DNA of 64,000 nucleotides from Gemmatimonadota bacterium (GCA_002724575.1 PBPC01000077.1:1-64000); one strand, 5' to 3'; numbered from the stretch's first letter, positions 20,004 through 29,834 are shown. Notes: generated by a model from the letters alone, not told the origin. Numbers and translations: made by a program.

Positions 20004-20255
20004 CTAGAAGAGCTGGCGACCCATCTCCGCGCGCTCTTCAGTCAGCTTTGTCTCACCGTTTTCCCTTCATTCATCCTACCGACAATAACTCGGGAAAAGG
20101 GGGCTTGATTGGACCCCTTCTTCCCTAGACGTCACTCGCTTTTCCCGCGAGCTTGCTCCCGTCTTCGTCCTAGCTATAAGACAGTTCGTAGCTGCCTCTA
20201 GGAAACACAAGCGGGCATCACACGATCACGTACAAAAGTCGTCTTAAGGAAGCTC

Positions 20256-21806
20256 ATGGCGATTCAAAGCCAACAAAATGACAGGGCAAGAACGATAGGG
20301 CTCTGGTTGGGACTCATGTCCTTCATTTTTCTGATATTATTCCCAATCGATGGCACGAATGAAGCTGCAAGCAAGATGGCAGCAGTAGCAGTATTGATGG
20401 CAATCTGGTGGGTGACTGATTCGATTCCACTGTTCGCTACTGCCCTCTTACCTCTAGTCCTCTTCCCAATGCTTGGGATTATGGGTGGGGATGCTATAGC
20501 ACCCATTTATTTCAACGACATCATCGTACTCTTCATTGGTGGCTTCATGATTGCCCTAACAATGGAGAAATGGAATCTGCACCGAAGAATTGCCTTAAAT
20601 ATCATACACGTGGTCGGCTCAGGCCCATCGCGAATCATCTTGGGCTTTATGATCGCCTCAGCATTTCTATCGATGTGGATTTCGAATACAGCCACTGCAG
20701 TAATGATGGTTCCGATCGGCCTAGCAATTGTTCTTCAAATCGAAAACGATTTCGGGGCAGAAAAAACTCATTCGTTCTCAGTTGGCCTCATGCTCGGGAT
20801 CGCGTACGCGTGCTCCGTCGGAGGCCTAATGACACTCCTGGGTACCCCTCCCAATCTCTCGCTGGTACGAATATTTGAGATCTTGTTTCCGGATGCCCCT
20901 TCGATTGCATTCGGACAATGGATCGTTTTAGGTGTGCCGATCGGCGTGATCATGATCGGGATCATTTGGGTGCTAATCACACAGGTCTTCTACCGCACAC
21001 CCCGGGACCTTACCGTTGACCGAGTCGTCGTTGACAGGGAACGCAGCCAACTCGGGGAGATGTCTTTCGAGGAAAAAGTTGTTCTGGCGGTCTTCACAAT
21101 GTTTGCCATCCTGTTGGTACTTCGTGTAGACCTAAATCTTGGCTTTGCAAGCATCCCCGGCTGGTCTCGACTGCTGCCCTTCCCCGAGATGGTAGATGAT
21201 GGAACAGTCGCCATAGCCATGGCAGCTATTCTATTCCTGGTCCCAACTCGGGACCGCACGAAGGGCCATAAGCGAATCATGGGCCCCGACGTGATACCTA
21301 GGCTACCCTGGAATATCGTACTCTTGTTTGGTGGTGGGTTTGCTCTAGCTGCAGGCCTGCAACAAACTGGACTTGCAACCATGATTGGAGAGCAATTGCA
21401 GGCTCTTGGTAACCTGCCGACATTTGCTATGATCATGCTGACTTGCGTGATGATCACGTTTCTGACAGAGCTGACAAGTAACACTGCTACAACCGAGATG
21501 ATTCTCCCTGTGCTTGCTGCAGTCGCTGTAGTAACGGGGACTCACCCGCTCTTGCTCATGATCCCAGCCACTATTTCCGCTTCTTGCGCCTTCATGATGC
21601 CGGTTGCGACTCCCCCGAATGCGATCGTGTTTGGGAGCGAGCGGATTTCGATCGAAGAGATGGTCCGTATCGGGATCTTCCTGAATTTGATCGGGGTTCT
21701 CGTGATTACCGCGATAGTACTACTCGTGGGCACTACAGTGTTCGGAATTGACCCGTCGATGGTGCCTGACTGGGCCAACTCTATGGCGGCTGGGCCAGAC
21801 GGATAG
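20256..21806 (+). CDS. SLC13/DASS-family sodium:anion symporter
   Basis: 'FLSMWISNTATAVMMVPIGLAIV', 'FLTELTSNTATTEMILPVLAAVAV' (duplicated SNT signature), 'MMPVATPPNAIVFGSERI'. Confidence 0.9.
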   Translation: MAIQSQQNDRARTIGLWLGLMSFIFLILFPIDGTNEAASKMAAVAVLMAIWWVTDSIPLFATALLPLVLFPMLGIMGGDAIAPIYFNDIIVLFIGGFMIALTMEKWNLHRRIALNIIHVVGSGPSRIILGFMIASAFLSMWISNTATAVMMVPIGLAIVLQIENDFGAEKTHSFSVGLMLGIAYACSVGGLMTLLGTPPNLSLVRIFEILFPDAPSIAFGQWIVLGVPIGVIMIGIIWVLITQVFYRTPRDLTVDRVVVDRERSQLGEMSFEEKVVLAVFTMFAILLVLRVDLNLGFASIPGWSRLLPFPEMVDDGTVAIAMAAILFLVPTRDRTKGHKRIMGPDVIPRLPWNIVLLFGGGFALAAGLQQTGLATMIGEQLQALGNLPTFAMIMLTCVMITFLTELTSNTATTEMILPVLAAVAVVTGTHPLLLMIPATISASCAFMMPVATPPNAIVFGSERISIEEMVRIGIFLNLIGVLVITAIVLLVGTTVFGIDPSMVPDWANSMAAGPDG

Positions 21807-21813
21807 GTTGAGG

Positions 21814-23088
21814 ATGAAGACGGCGATCGTCGCAGGAGCACGCACTCCGTTCGTCCGATCAGGAACTGACTTTAGGAGTCTTACGGCGATTGATCTCGGA
21901 AAGTACGCAGTCCGCGACGCCCTAGCACGCAGTGGTCTTCAGGGAACAGAAGTGGACCAGCTCATCTATGGTACCGTGGTACACGATCCGAAAGCACCAA
22001 ACATCGCTCGTGAGGTTGGCCTAGCTGTACTCCCGAAAGGAGTACCTGCAGTCACAGTCTCTAGAGCCTGCACATCAGCAAACCAGGCAATCACTGATGG
22101 CACACATCTTATTGAGATCGGCGAAACTGATGTGGTCATTGCAGGAGGGTCAGAGTCCCTTTCACGAATCCCTATCACAGTCAGTGACAAGTTCTCGAAT
22201 GCTCTGGTAACTGCGGCGAAAGGGAAGAGCTTCCGTGATCGCGTTAGTCCGTTCTCCAAGTTGCGCCCAAGAGACTTCGTGCCGGTAGCCCCTGCCATCG
22301 CTGAGCCTACCACAGGTGAAACTATGGGTGCAGCTGCTGAGCGCATGGCGAAAGAGAACCACATTTCCCGAAAGAAACAGGATGCATGGGCCCTTCGTTC
22401 ACATCAATTAGCGGCGGTAGGGGCAGAAGGCGGGAGGATGTCTGAGGAAATTAGCACAGTATACGTGCCACCAGATTTCGAGAACGTGGTTTCAAAGGAC
22501 AACGGAATACGCACGGACTCTTCCTTAGAGAAGCTAGGCGTCCTCCGTCCGGTGTTTGATCGGGTGCATGGCTCAGTAACAGCTGGAAATTCTTCCCCCC
22601 TGACTGATGGGGCTTCTGCAGTCGTCCTTATGAATGAAGAGAAGATGCACAGCGAAGGTATTGAGCCTATGGGGTATGTGCGGAGTTGGGCTTGGGCTGC
22701 TCTCGATCCCTCCGGCCAACTCCTGCAAGGCCCCGCATACGCTGTGCCACTCGCACTCGATCGGGCTGGGCTTGAAATGAAAGATATTGGCCTAATGGAG
22801 ATGCACGAAGCATTCGCAGCCCAAGTCCTATCGAACCTACAGGCCCTAGCTTCGAAACAGTTCGCTGAAAACGAACTAGGTCGAAGTGCCGCCGTTGGTC
22901 ATCCGGACCCAGACCTTATCAATGTGATGGGCGGCTCTCTTTCAATTGGTCACCCATTTGGAGCAACGGGAGGGCGCCTAACCATTACCCTTCTAAACGA
23001 AATGGGCCGCCGAGACATCGAGTTTGGATTGATCACTGCTTGCGCTGCAGGCGGCATGGGCTTCGCTATGGTAGTGGAACGGCGCTAG
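21814..23088 (+). CDS. Thiolase family acetyl-CoA acyltransferase (FadI-like)
   Basis: 'VSRACTSANQAI' (catalytic Cys), 'MEMHEAFAAQVL', 'GGSLSIGHPFGATGGR', 'CAAGGMGFAMV'. Confidence 0.9.
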   Translation: MKTAIVAGARTPFVRSGTDFRSLTAIDLGKYAVRDALARSGLQGTEVDQLIYGTVVHDPKAPNIAREVGLAVLPKGVPAVTVSRACTSANQAITDGTHLIEIGETDVVIAGGSESLSRIPITVSDKFSNALVTAAKGKSFRDRVSPFSKLRPRDFVPVAPAIAEPTTGETMGAAAERMAKENHISRKKQDAWALRSHQLAAVGAEGGRMSEEISTVYVPPDFENVVSKDNGIRTDSSLEKLGVLRPVFDRVHGSVTAGNSSPLTDGASAVVLMNEEKMHSEGIEPMGYVRSWAWAALDPSGQLLQGPAYAVPLALDRAGLEMKDIGLMEMHEAFAAQVLSNLQALASKQFAENELGRSAAVGHPDPDLINVMGGSLSIGHPFGATGGRLTITLLNEMGRRDIEFGLITACAAGGMGFAMVVERR

Positions 23089-23167
23089 CTCTTCATGTGG
23101 GGGCCCTAAACAAGCAAGCGGAAGCCACCGCCTTATCGTGAAGTGGTATGCCCACGGGCCCACGATA

Positions 23168-23698
23168 TCATTCTGCTGCCTCAAGTTCCTTGTCGAGTTC
23201 CTCTCGCACTTCCCGGCGCCTCTTACCTTCACGGAACCTTCTCTCGTCATCGGGATCGGAAAGGTCGAGCGGAGCTACCCGACGTGGCCGATGTTTTTCA
23301 TCGATAGCCACAAAAGTGAGTAGGCAGCTGTTCGTGAGTCGCTCTACACCGGTTTGCAGGTTTTCAGCAACAACTTCGACGCCGACTTCCATAGAAGTGC
23401 GCCCTACGAACCGTACCCTTGCCGTACAGGTAACTAGTTCTCCCGTATAGATTGGCTCTTTGAAGTCGACGCGATCTATAGAAACAGTCACACAGGGCCC
23501 ACCTGCATGCCGCATCGCTGCTACCGCGGCTGCTCGATCGACCATTGAAAGTAGTTCGCCACCAAAAACATGCCCCAGATTATTCACTTGATTAGGCATC
23601 ATTAACTCAGAGACCACCGTGATGGTATTGTCTGGTTTACGAGGTGCTAGTTCCGAGTCTGTCATGCGAGTCTTCCCGTCCAAATTTGAAGCAACCAT
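23168..23698 (-). CDS. Acyl-CoA thioesterase, hotdog fold
   Basis: 'MPNQVNNLGHVFGGELLSMVDRAAAVAAMRHAG...CVTVSIDRVDFKEPIYTGELV'. Confidence 0.85.
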   Translation of the reverse strand: MVASNLDGKTRMTDSELAPRKPDNTITVVSELMMPNQVNNLGHVFGGELLSMVDRAAAVAAMRHAGGPCVTVSIDRVDFKEPIYTGELVTCTARVRFVGRTSMEVGVEVVAENLQTGVERLTNSCLLTFVAIDEKHRPRRVAPLDLSDPDDERRFREGKRRREVREELDKELEAAE

Positions 23699-23792
23699 GA
23701 AAATTATGATGTTGCGAGCAGTTTTGCTTCACCAACTTCCCGCCTAGACTGAATAAAGCAGACTCACCTGTGGATAAAAAGGGAGCACCAGG

Positions 23793-24275
23793 ATGCGCAG
23801 AGTCACTATGGTGATAGCCATTTACACCATGCTCGTAGCGGAGACAAAAACTGCTGCTGCACAAAGCCAAGAAACTCAAGTCATGGAGGCAGTCCAGCAG
23901 GTCTTTGATGGGATGCGTGCCGCGGATCCTGCTATGGTCGCTGCCGTATTTGCAGAGAACGCACGTTTTGCCGTCGTGAGATCAAGAGATGGCCTTTCGG
24001 AAATCAGCACCCCGTCGGTGGCTGAGTGGATCGGTGCTATCGGGGAATCTGGAGGAAGCTGGGATGAGCAAGTTTATGAGGTGGATATCCAAATCGATGA
24101 AAACATTTCGTCAGCTTGGGTACCGTACACCTTCTACCTCGAGGGTGTGATCTCACACTGCGGCGTAAACTCTATTGAGTTACTTCTAAACGGTGATAAC
24201 TGGGAGATCACCCAGCTGTCTGACACACGCAGAAGCGAGGATTGTCCGGATCCCTTAGGCATTGGACCCAACTAA
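23793..24275 (+). CDS. Secreted SnoaL/NTF2-like protein
   Basis: Signal peptide; 'VQQVFDGMRAADPAMVAAVFAENARFAVV...' NTF2-like pattern. Confidence 0.6.
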   Translation: MRRVTMVIAIYTMLVAETKTAAAQSQETQVMEAVQQVFDGMRAADPAMVAAVFAENARFAVVRSRDGLSEISTPSVAEWIGAIGESGGSWDEQVYEVDIQIDENISSAWVPYTFYLEGVISHCGVNSIELLLNGDNWEITQLSDTRRSEDCPDPLGIGPN

Positions 24276-24321
24276 AGACGTGTGGGTGGTTTGGCCAAAG
24301 AGTTCGACACGCGATGTACTC

Positions 24322-25335
24322 TCAGTTGATACGCAACTTCTCTAAGACACGTTTCACGTATACAGGCACCATCGCACGTCTCCAGTCTGCATCAACAATT
24401 AGATTCTCTAATGGATGGCACTGCTGATGGGCACGTTCAGCAAGTCCATAAATCATGTCAGCATCTAAGGTGCCTCCCACAGCAAGATCATCCCATCCCG
24501 AGAGAGTACGAGGGCGCGCGCCGAGGGCTGTAATCACTCCGTTGATTGACTGAATGGTTCCATCCCCTTCGATATCTGCAGACACAGCTACAGTCAGTAG
24601 AGGGAAGTCTATCGACTTACGTTGCCGAAGCTTCGCATATCCTTGTCTTAGTTTGGCTGCACTGAGTGGAATGCGGATTTCAGTGACTATTTCAACCGGA
24701 GTCCTCCGCGTATTGCATATACCATCTGCTATGAAAAACTCTTCTATAGGGACTCGACGTTTTCGCTGTGGCCCAGCAAGAGTGATCGTCGCCCCAAGGG
24801 TCATAAGCACTGGTGGTGTATCAGCTGAGTGAGCTGCAACACATTTCTTACCAACACTGGTAACGTGGCAAACCGTGCCGTCTTTCTTTAGGCAATAACC
24901 CAATGCACCACGCCAAAATGATGTCTGATTGTAGTAAGTACACCGAGTATCAAGGCAGAGGTTTCCACCGATTGTTCCCGAGTTCCTAAGTTGCGGACCC
25001 GCTACATGACCCGCCGCATCTGAAAGGGCAGGAAATAGCTTCTTTACCTCTTGATGACGGGCCACTTCTGCAAGTGTTTCGGCTGCACCAATCCGGAGAT
25101 AGCCGTTCTCCTCACGGATTCCACTCAGCTCACTCACACTCTTCAACGCGATAAGATGGGTCGGTTCAAAGAGCCTATGTTTCATATTCGGGATCAAGTC
25201 TGTCCCGCCAGCCACATACATGGCTTCTTCCGCATACTGGTCCATGAGTCCTGTGGCCTCAGCCACTGACACGGGCCTGTGGTAGACAAAGGGGGGCAAT
25301 CTTAGCACATCACCCTTCCCTTCCTGATGGAGCAC
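24322..25335 (-). CDS. Xanthine dehydrogenase-family FAD-binding subunit, 4-hydroxybenzoyl-CoA reductase beta-like with extra 4-Cys insert
   Basis: 'YVAGGTDLIPNMKHRL' and 'TIGGNLCLDTRC' FAD motifs; insert 'RCTYYNQTSFWRGALGYCLKKDGTVCHVTSVGKKC'. Confidence 0.85.
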   Translation of the reverse strand: MLHQEGKGDVLRLPPFVYHRPVSVAEATGLMDQYAEEAMYVAGGTDLIPNMKHRLFEPTHLIALKSVSELSGIREENGYLRIGAAETLAEVARHQEVKKLFPALSDAAGHVAGPQLRNSGTIGGNLCLDTRCTYYNQTSFWRGALGYCLKKDGTVCHVTSVGKKCVAAHSADTPPVLMTLGATITLAGPQRKRRVPIEEFFIADGICNTRRTPVEIVTEIRIPLSAAKLRQGYAKLRQRKSIDFPLLTVAVSADIEGDGTIQSINGVITALGARPRTLSGWDDLAVGGTLDADMIYGLAERAHQQCHPLENLIVDADWRRAMVPVYVKRVLEKLRIN

Positions 25336-26302
25336 CTCGGCGCGGTTCGTCTTGAGGGCGAGCGATAATGATGCCGTCCTGTCCCTCTATCGTATTTATA
25401 CGCTCTGAAAGTGAAGTCTCACTGATCTGCACTGCCTCCCCCACGAGTGGTGCATGAAGAAGATGCAAGGTCTCATCAATCCAAAGCGCTAGGCCAGTAT
25501 GGGCGACGTCAAGCCCGGCCAGTGTACTGGTTGCCGCGATAATATCACCGTCACGAATGTCCCGAGCTATCTGATCGATTCTGTTTTCTGGAATATAAAC
25601 TCGGCCCGCAAGGCTTAAGCGTTCTTCCGTTTCTTTGATCAACGAAACATTCGACTCGTCTACTAACTGAGCGTACGCGTCAGGATGGGTAGACATGAAG
25701 TCAATTGCCTCGGAATCGATGATTCCCTGAAGCTCTGTACTAATATCGTGTACGAGACCTCTTCGGTGGTTGTCACCAACCCAATCACTGAAGTAATGCA
25801 GCCGACTGGGATAACCCCTGACTTGACCATTTCTATAGCGGTGTTCGCTCAAAATAGACTCGTAGAAATCCTCGGCGGACTTGCGGTCTCTAAGAAGTGT
25901 TCGTGCTCCTGCCGCACGCACGAATCGCGACATCGCGAAGACATTTTCAACAAAGGTCACACAATCAAGGCCCCTAAAATTAATCACGAGGCTCTCTGGC
26001 CCCTCTACCTCAAGTGTTCCGGGCACATAGGCTGTGCCGACAAAGGAACGTCCTATGTTGGCCATTGCTGTGCCAACTGAAAGGGTATCTAGACCTTGTC
26101 CTAGCGCCCATGAGACCTTCGTCTCAAAAATCGACCAATCCGCTTCATCCCAGGAGCTACGGTCTCGTGAGTCCCTTTCTAGATCCGTTTCTCTATCTAC
26201 TAGATCGCTATGGCTGCTTGGCGGGGAACGAAACAGGAGCAGTGTTGTCAATATCACAACCACGATCGCTAGCAATCCCGGTACAAGAGGATGCAGCTTC
26301 AT
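25310..26302 (-). CDS. DUF1460 (N-acetylmuramoyl-L-alanine amidase-like) protein
   Basis: 'IGRSFVGTAYVPGTLEVEGPESLVINFRGLDCVTFVENVFAMSR' typical of DUF1460; N-terminal membrane anchor/signal. Confidence 0.78.
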   Translation of the reverse strand: MKLHPLVPGLLAIVVVILTTLLLFRSPPSSHSDLVDRETDLERDSRDRSSWDEADWSIFETKVSWALGQGLDTLSVGTAMANIGRSFVGTAYVPGTLEVEGPESLVINFRGLDCVTFVENVFAMSRFVRAAGARTLLRDRKSAEDFYESILSEHRYRNGQVRGYPSRLHYFSDWVGDNHRRGLVHDISTELQGIIDSEAIDFMSTHPDAYAQLVDESNVSLIKETEERLSLAGRVYIPENRIDQIARDIRDGDIIAATSTLAGLDVAHTGLALWIDETLHLLHAPLVGEAVQISETSLSERINTIEGQDGIIIARPQDEPRRGAPSGREG

Positions 26303-28725
26303 GATCTTGAGGAGGCTGTTTTGGTTTGTGGCTTCCCAGTAGTTACCTGAGGACCATCAGGAACTGGAGGGGTACCCAGGGTGCCGGCTTCTCTGGCTTC
26401 TTCAATTGCCCGCCACATGTTTGGCGGGGAAAAAGGCAGTCTATCCACCCGGACCCCGATTGCGTCATAAATCGCATTTGCTATGGCAGGAATCGAAGGG
26501 GGAAGGGGACCCTCACCCGCCTCTTTGGCTCCATACGGACCCTCTGGATCGATTGATTCCACAATCAATGATTCTAACTCTGGGGTGTCGAGGCTAGTCG
26601 GGATGCGGTAGTCGAGAAGCGATGGAGCGTTGTGTAGCCCAGCTCGCCCCTGTTCAGCACTCTTAAAGATCTGCTCCTCCATGAGAGCCTCACCAAAGCC
26701 CATGTAGGCAGACCCCTCCATTTGACCTTCTACCAAAACCGGGTTGAGTGCCCGACCACAGTCATGTGCAATCCAAATCTTTTCGACTTCAACCACACCT
26801 GTCTCGACATCAACCTCAACTTCGGCCACATGCGCCGTAAACGAATACGCAGGCGAGGCACCAATCGTACCTCCTCTATATTCGCCATGAATATCTTTTG
26901 GCGTGTTGTACCATCCCGTAGCACCTAATGTCCCAAATGCCGACTCTGCGAGGTTGAAGGCTTCCCGGATCGGCATCTGCCGTTCAGTGTCGGGTGCCCA
27001 CATCGCCATCCCTCCAGCCAGCAGGACCTCGCTAACCTCTACCTCCCACTCCCCCGCAACCGCTTTCTGGACCATCTCCCGCAACTTGGTTGCGGCATCA
27101 ATCGCCGCGTTGCCTAGCATAAACGTTACCCGACTAGAATACGCTCCTAGATCTACTGGCGTGAAATCGGTATCCCCGCGAAGCACCCTCACGTATTCGA
27201 GAGGTACACCGAGCTCTTCCGCAGCGATGTAGGCAACCATCGAATCACATCCCTGTCCAATCTCACTGGCACCACTAAAAACAGATACTCGTCCTGAGCG
27301 ATCGACTTGCATCTGCACACCAGACTGTGGCATTTCGTTAGGATAGATCGGGTAGTTCGTTCCAGAGATATAAGTGGACCCGGCCACGCCTACACCTCGA
27401 CCAAACGGGAGTCGCCGAAACTTGCGACGCCAACGACTCGCACGCTCAACTGACTGGAGGCACTCTAGGAACCCGTTCGACGTGACCCGCATTTCATTCA
27501 CCGTGCGTGTGTTTGAGCCAATAAAGTTCCGGCGTCTGAATTCAAACGGGTCTAAACCTACTTTCTCGGAGAGTTTGTCAATCTGGATCTCGAACGCAAA
27601 GCGTGGCTGTACTGATCCATGTCCACGCTTCGGGCCACATGCCGGCTTATTTGTATACAATCGCGTTGAATCAAAACGATATGCTGGCATCGAGTATGGA
27701 GCGCACAGTAACTGTCCAGCATAGTACGTCGTCACAAGACCGAATGAGGCGTAGGCTCCACCATCAAGTAGAATTTCTGCGTTAACTGAAGTGAGCTTCC
27801 CTTCCTTTGTGCTACCCATTTGATACTTCATATGGAAGGGATGCCGACCACGGTGAGCGTAGAACACTTCCTCACGCGTGTAGAGGATCTTCACTGGGCG
27901 AGCTGCCAACATTGAGAGCTTGGCCACGCAGAACTCCAAGTCGAATGGCTCACTCTTTCCACCGAAAGCTCCACCCACTAGTGGCTGGAGCACCCTCACG
28001 CGTGCTGGATCTAGTTCTAACACTCGGGCCAATTCTCTGTGCAAATAGTGTGGCACCTGAGTAGCTGACCAAACCGTCAGCTTACCCACTCCGTCCCATA
28101 GTCCGATGGCGCAGTGAGGCTCAATCGGTGTATGCGTACTTCCTTCAAAAAAGTATTGGCCTTCTACAATCACATCCGACCCAGCCATGAGTTCATCAAC
28201 TTCACCGAACTCCAGCTGCACCTGCTTCGTCACATTGCCGTTCCCACCTTCTTTCCTGGGTTCATGTACGTATGGCGTTGATCCATCAGCTGCCAGTGCT
28301 TCGTAGGGGTCAAGAAATGCTGGGAGCTCCCCATACTCAACCTGAATCAACTCTAGAGCACGAATTGCTCGATCCTCGTCCACGGCAGCTACCGCAGCGA
28401 CTCCGTCACCTATATATCGCACACGGTTGGTGCATAAAGGATACTCGTCGGCGGTCCAAGGGATAATGCCGTATTTCGTCGGAATGTCTTCGCCAGTAAT
28501 GACCGCGTGCACACCCTCTAGTTTTTTCGCCTCTGACACGTCAATCGACACTATCCGAGCGTGAGGATAGGGCGATCTAAGGATTTTTCCGTGAAGCATC
28601 CCCGGAAGCACTATATCATCTGTATAAACTGCCCGACCAGTAGACTTATCAAGCCCCTCTATCTTCCGCATCGGGGTTCCGATTAACGTTAAGTCCGACT
28701 TGGACTTACGCTTATCCGTGATCAT
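26299..28725 (-). CDS. Xanthine dehydrogenase-family molybdopterin-binding subunit
   Basis: 'GGAFGGKSEPFDLEFCVAKL', 'CGPKRGHGSVQPRFAFEIQIDKL', 'YGAKEAGEGPLPPSIPAIANAIYDAIGVRVDRLP'. Confidence 0.92.
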   Translation of the reverse strand: MITDKRKSKSDLTLIGTPMRKIEGLDKSTGRAVYTDDIVLPGMLHGKILRSPYPHARIVSIDVSEAKKLEGVHAVITGEDIPTKYGIIPWTADEYPLCTNRVRYIGDGVAAVAAVDEDRAIRALELIQVEYGELPAFLDPYEALAADGSTPYVHEPRKEGGNGNVTKQVQLEFGEVDELMAGSDVIVEGQYFFEGSTHTPIEPHCAIGLWDGVGKLTVWSATQVPHYLHRELARVLELDPARVRVLQPLVGGAFGGKSEPFDLEFCVAKLSMLAARPVKILYTREEVFYAHRGRHPFHMKYQMGSTKEGKLTSVNAEILLDGGAYASFGLVTTYYAGQLLCAPYSMPAYRFDSTRLYTNKPACGPKRGHGSVQPRFAFEIQIDKLSEKVGLDPFEFRRRNFIGSNTRTVNEMRVTSNGFLECLQSVERASRWRRKFRRLPFGRGVGVAGSTYISGTNYPIYPNEMPQSGVQMQVDRSGRVSVFSGASEIGQGCDSMVAYIAAEELGVPLEYVRVLRGDTDFTPVDLGAYSSRVTFMLGNAAIDAATKLREMVQKAVAGEWEVEVSEVLLAGGMAMWAPDTERQMPIREAFNLAESAFGTLGATGWYNTPKDIHGEYRGGTIGASPAYSFTAHVAEVEVDVETGVVEVEKIWIAHDCGRALNPVLVEGQMEGSAYMGFGEALMEEQIFKSAEQGRAGLHNAPSLLDYRIPTSLDTPELESLIVESIDPEGPYGAKEAGEGPLPPSIPAIANAIYDAIGVRVDRLPFSPPNMWRAIEEAREAGTLGTPPVPDGPQVTTGKPQTKTASSRS

Positions 28726-29282
28726 TCGGATGACCCATCTAGATGAGCTTCGACTTGCAGCCTTTGGGCTGCGCTCATCACAGCGTCATAGATCTTAGAG
28801 TAGCCTGTGCATCGGCAAAGATTCCCGGCTAAAGCCTCCTTGATCTCTTTCCTAGAAGGAGAAATTGTATGTTCTAGGAGGGCTGCAGCAGAACATAGGA
28901 TCCCAGGGGTACAGAACCCACACTGGGCAGCGCCATGTAAGTCGAATGCATCCTGTAACGGGTGAGGGCCATCTGTATCAGCCAAGCCCTCAACCGTCAT
29001 GACGCTATGTCCCTCGGCCTCACAGACCGGAGTGATACAGGATAATGTGGGTCGTCCGTCTAGGATGACCGTGCAGGCACCACAGTCACCTTTATCACAT
29101 CCCTGCTTGGAACCGGTGAGGCCAAGTTCATACCTCAAGGCTTCCAAAAGAGTAAAGTGCATCGGCACTCCAATCTCTTTCAGGTCACCGTTGACGTTGA
29201 GTCGCACGATCTGGGTCGCGGCTGGCATAACAAAAAGGTGGCCGCCCAACCGTGCTGCTGCAACGGTGTCGCTCAAGCTCAC
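28722..29282 (-). CDS. Xanthine dehydrogenase-family 2Fe-2S subunit
   Basis: 'GSKQGCDKGDCGACTVILDGRPTLSC' and 'QCGFCTPGI...NLCRCTGYSKI'. Confidence 0.93.
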   Translation of the reverse strand: MSLSDTVAAARLGGHLFVMPAATQIVRLNVNGDLKEIGVPMHFTLLEALRYELGLTGSKQGCDKGDCGACTVILDGRPTLSCITPVCEAEGHSVMTVEGLADTDGPHPLQDAFDLHGAAQCGFCTPGILCSAAALLEHTISPSRKEIKEALAGNLCRCTGYSKIYDAVMSAAQRLQVEAHLDGSSE

Positions 29283-29345
29283 TGGTGGAACTCAAGCCCC
29301 GTCATGGGTAAGTTTGGCCCCAGATACACCACCAGGAGCTAAACC

Positions 29346-29762
29346 ATGCCGTACCCGGAGATGATGATAGCACCCATGCGCCAGGACCTCGTACGAGTCG
29401 GCTTCAGTGAGATGAAGACGCCTGAAGAGGTCGACACCGTGCTCAGCGCAGACAAGGGAACCACTCTCGTAGCGGTGAATTCGGTTTGTGGATGTGCTGC
29501 AGCGATGATGCGGCCTGCGGTATATATGTCGCTACAGGGGGAGAAAAAGCCTGAAGTACTTACTACAGTATTCGCCGGCCAGGACATGGAAGCTACGGAG
29601 CGCACGCGTGAGTACATCGTCGGCTTCCCGCCATCATCTCCCTCAGTCGCGCTCTTCAAGGATGGGGACCTCGTTTACTTTATGGAGCGTCACCTAATCG
29701 AGGGCCGGAATCCAGAAGACATAGCGAATGATTTACGCGCTGCATACGAAGAGCACTGCTGA
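29346..29762 (+). CDS. BrxA/BrxB (YphP/YqiW) family bacilliredoxin
   Basis: 'LVAVNSVCGCAAAMMRPAV' (CGC active site), 'VFAGQDMEATERTREYIVGFPPSSPSVALFKDGDLVYFMERHLIEGR'. Confidence 0.88.
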   Translation: MPYPEMMIAPMRQDLVRVGFSEMKTPEEVDTVLSADKGTTLVAVNSVCGCAAAMMRPAVYMSLQGEKKPEVLTTVFAGQDMEATERTREYIVGFPPSSPSVALFKDGDLVYFMERHLIEGRNPEDIANDLRAAYEEHC

Positions 29763-29834
29763 GCTAAGCAGTTTCCTTCTAGCAGGTCTCACGGATCACG
29801 AGCTCTCATAGATGCACACATGTAGCTCCTAGCT

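Noticed and set aside
20990-21484. 164-aa minus-strand ORF opposite the SLC13 gene
   Set aside because: Antisense shadow of a transporter with strong motifs; no recognisable domain.
26299-28725. Aerobic CO dehydrogenase large subunit
   Set aside because: The active-site region reads 'CGPKRGHGSVQPRFAFE' and not the CoxL form I-signature AYRCSFR, and the FAD subunit has an HCR-type Cys insert.
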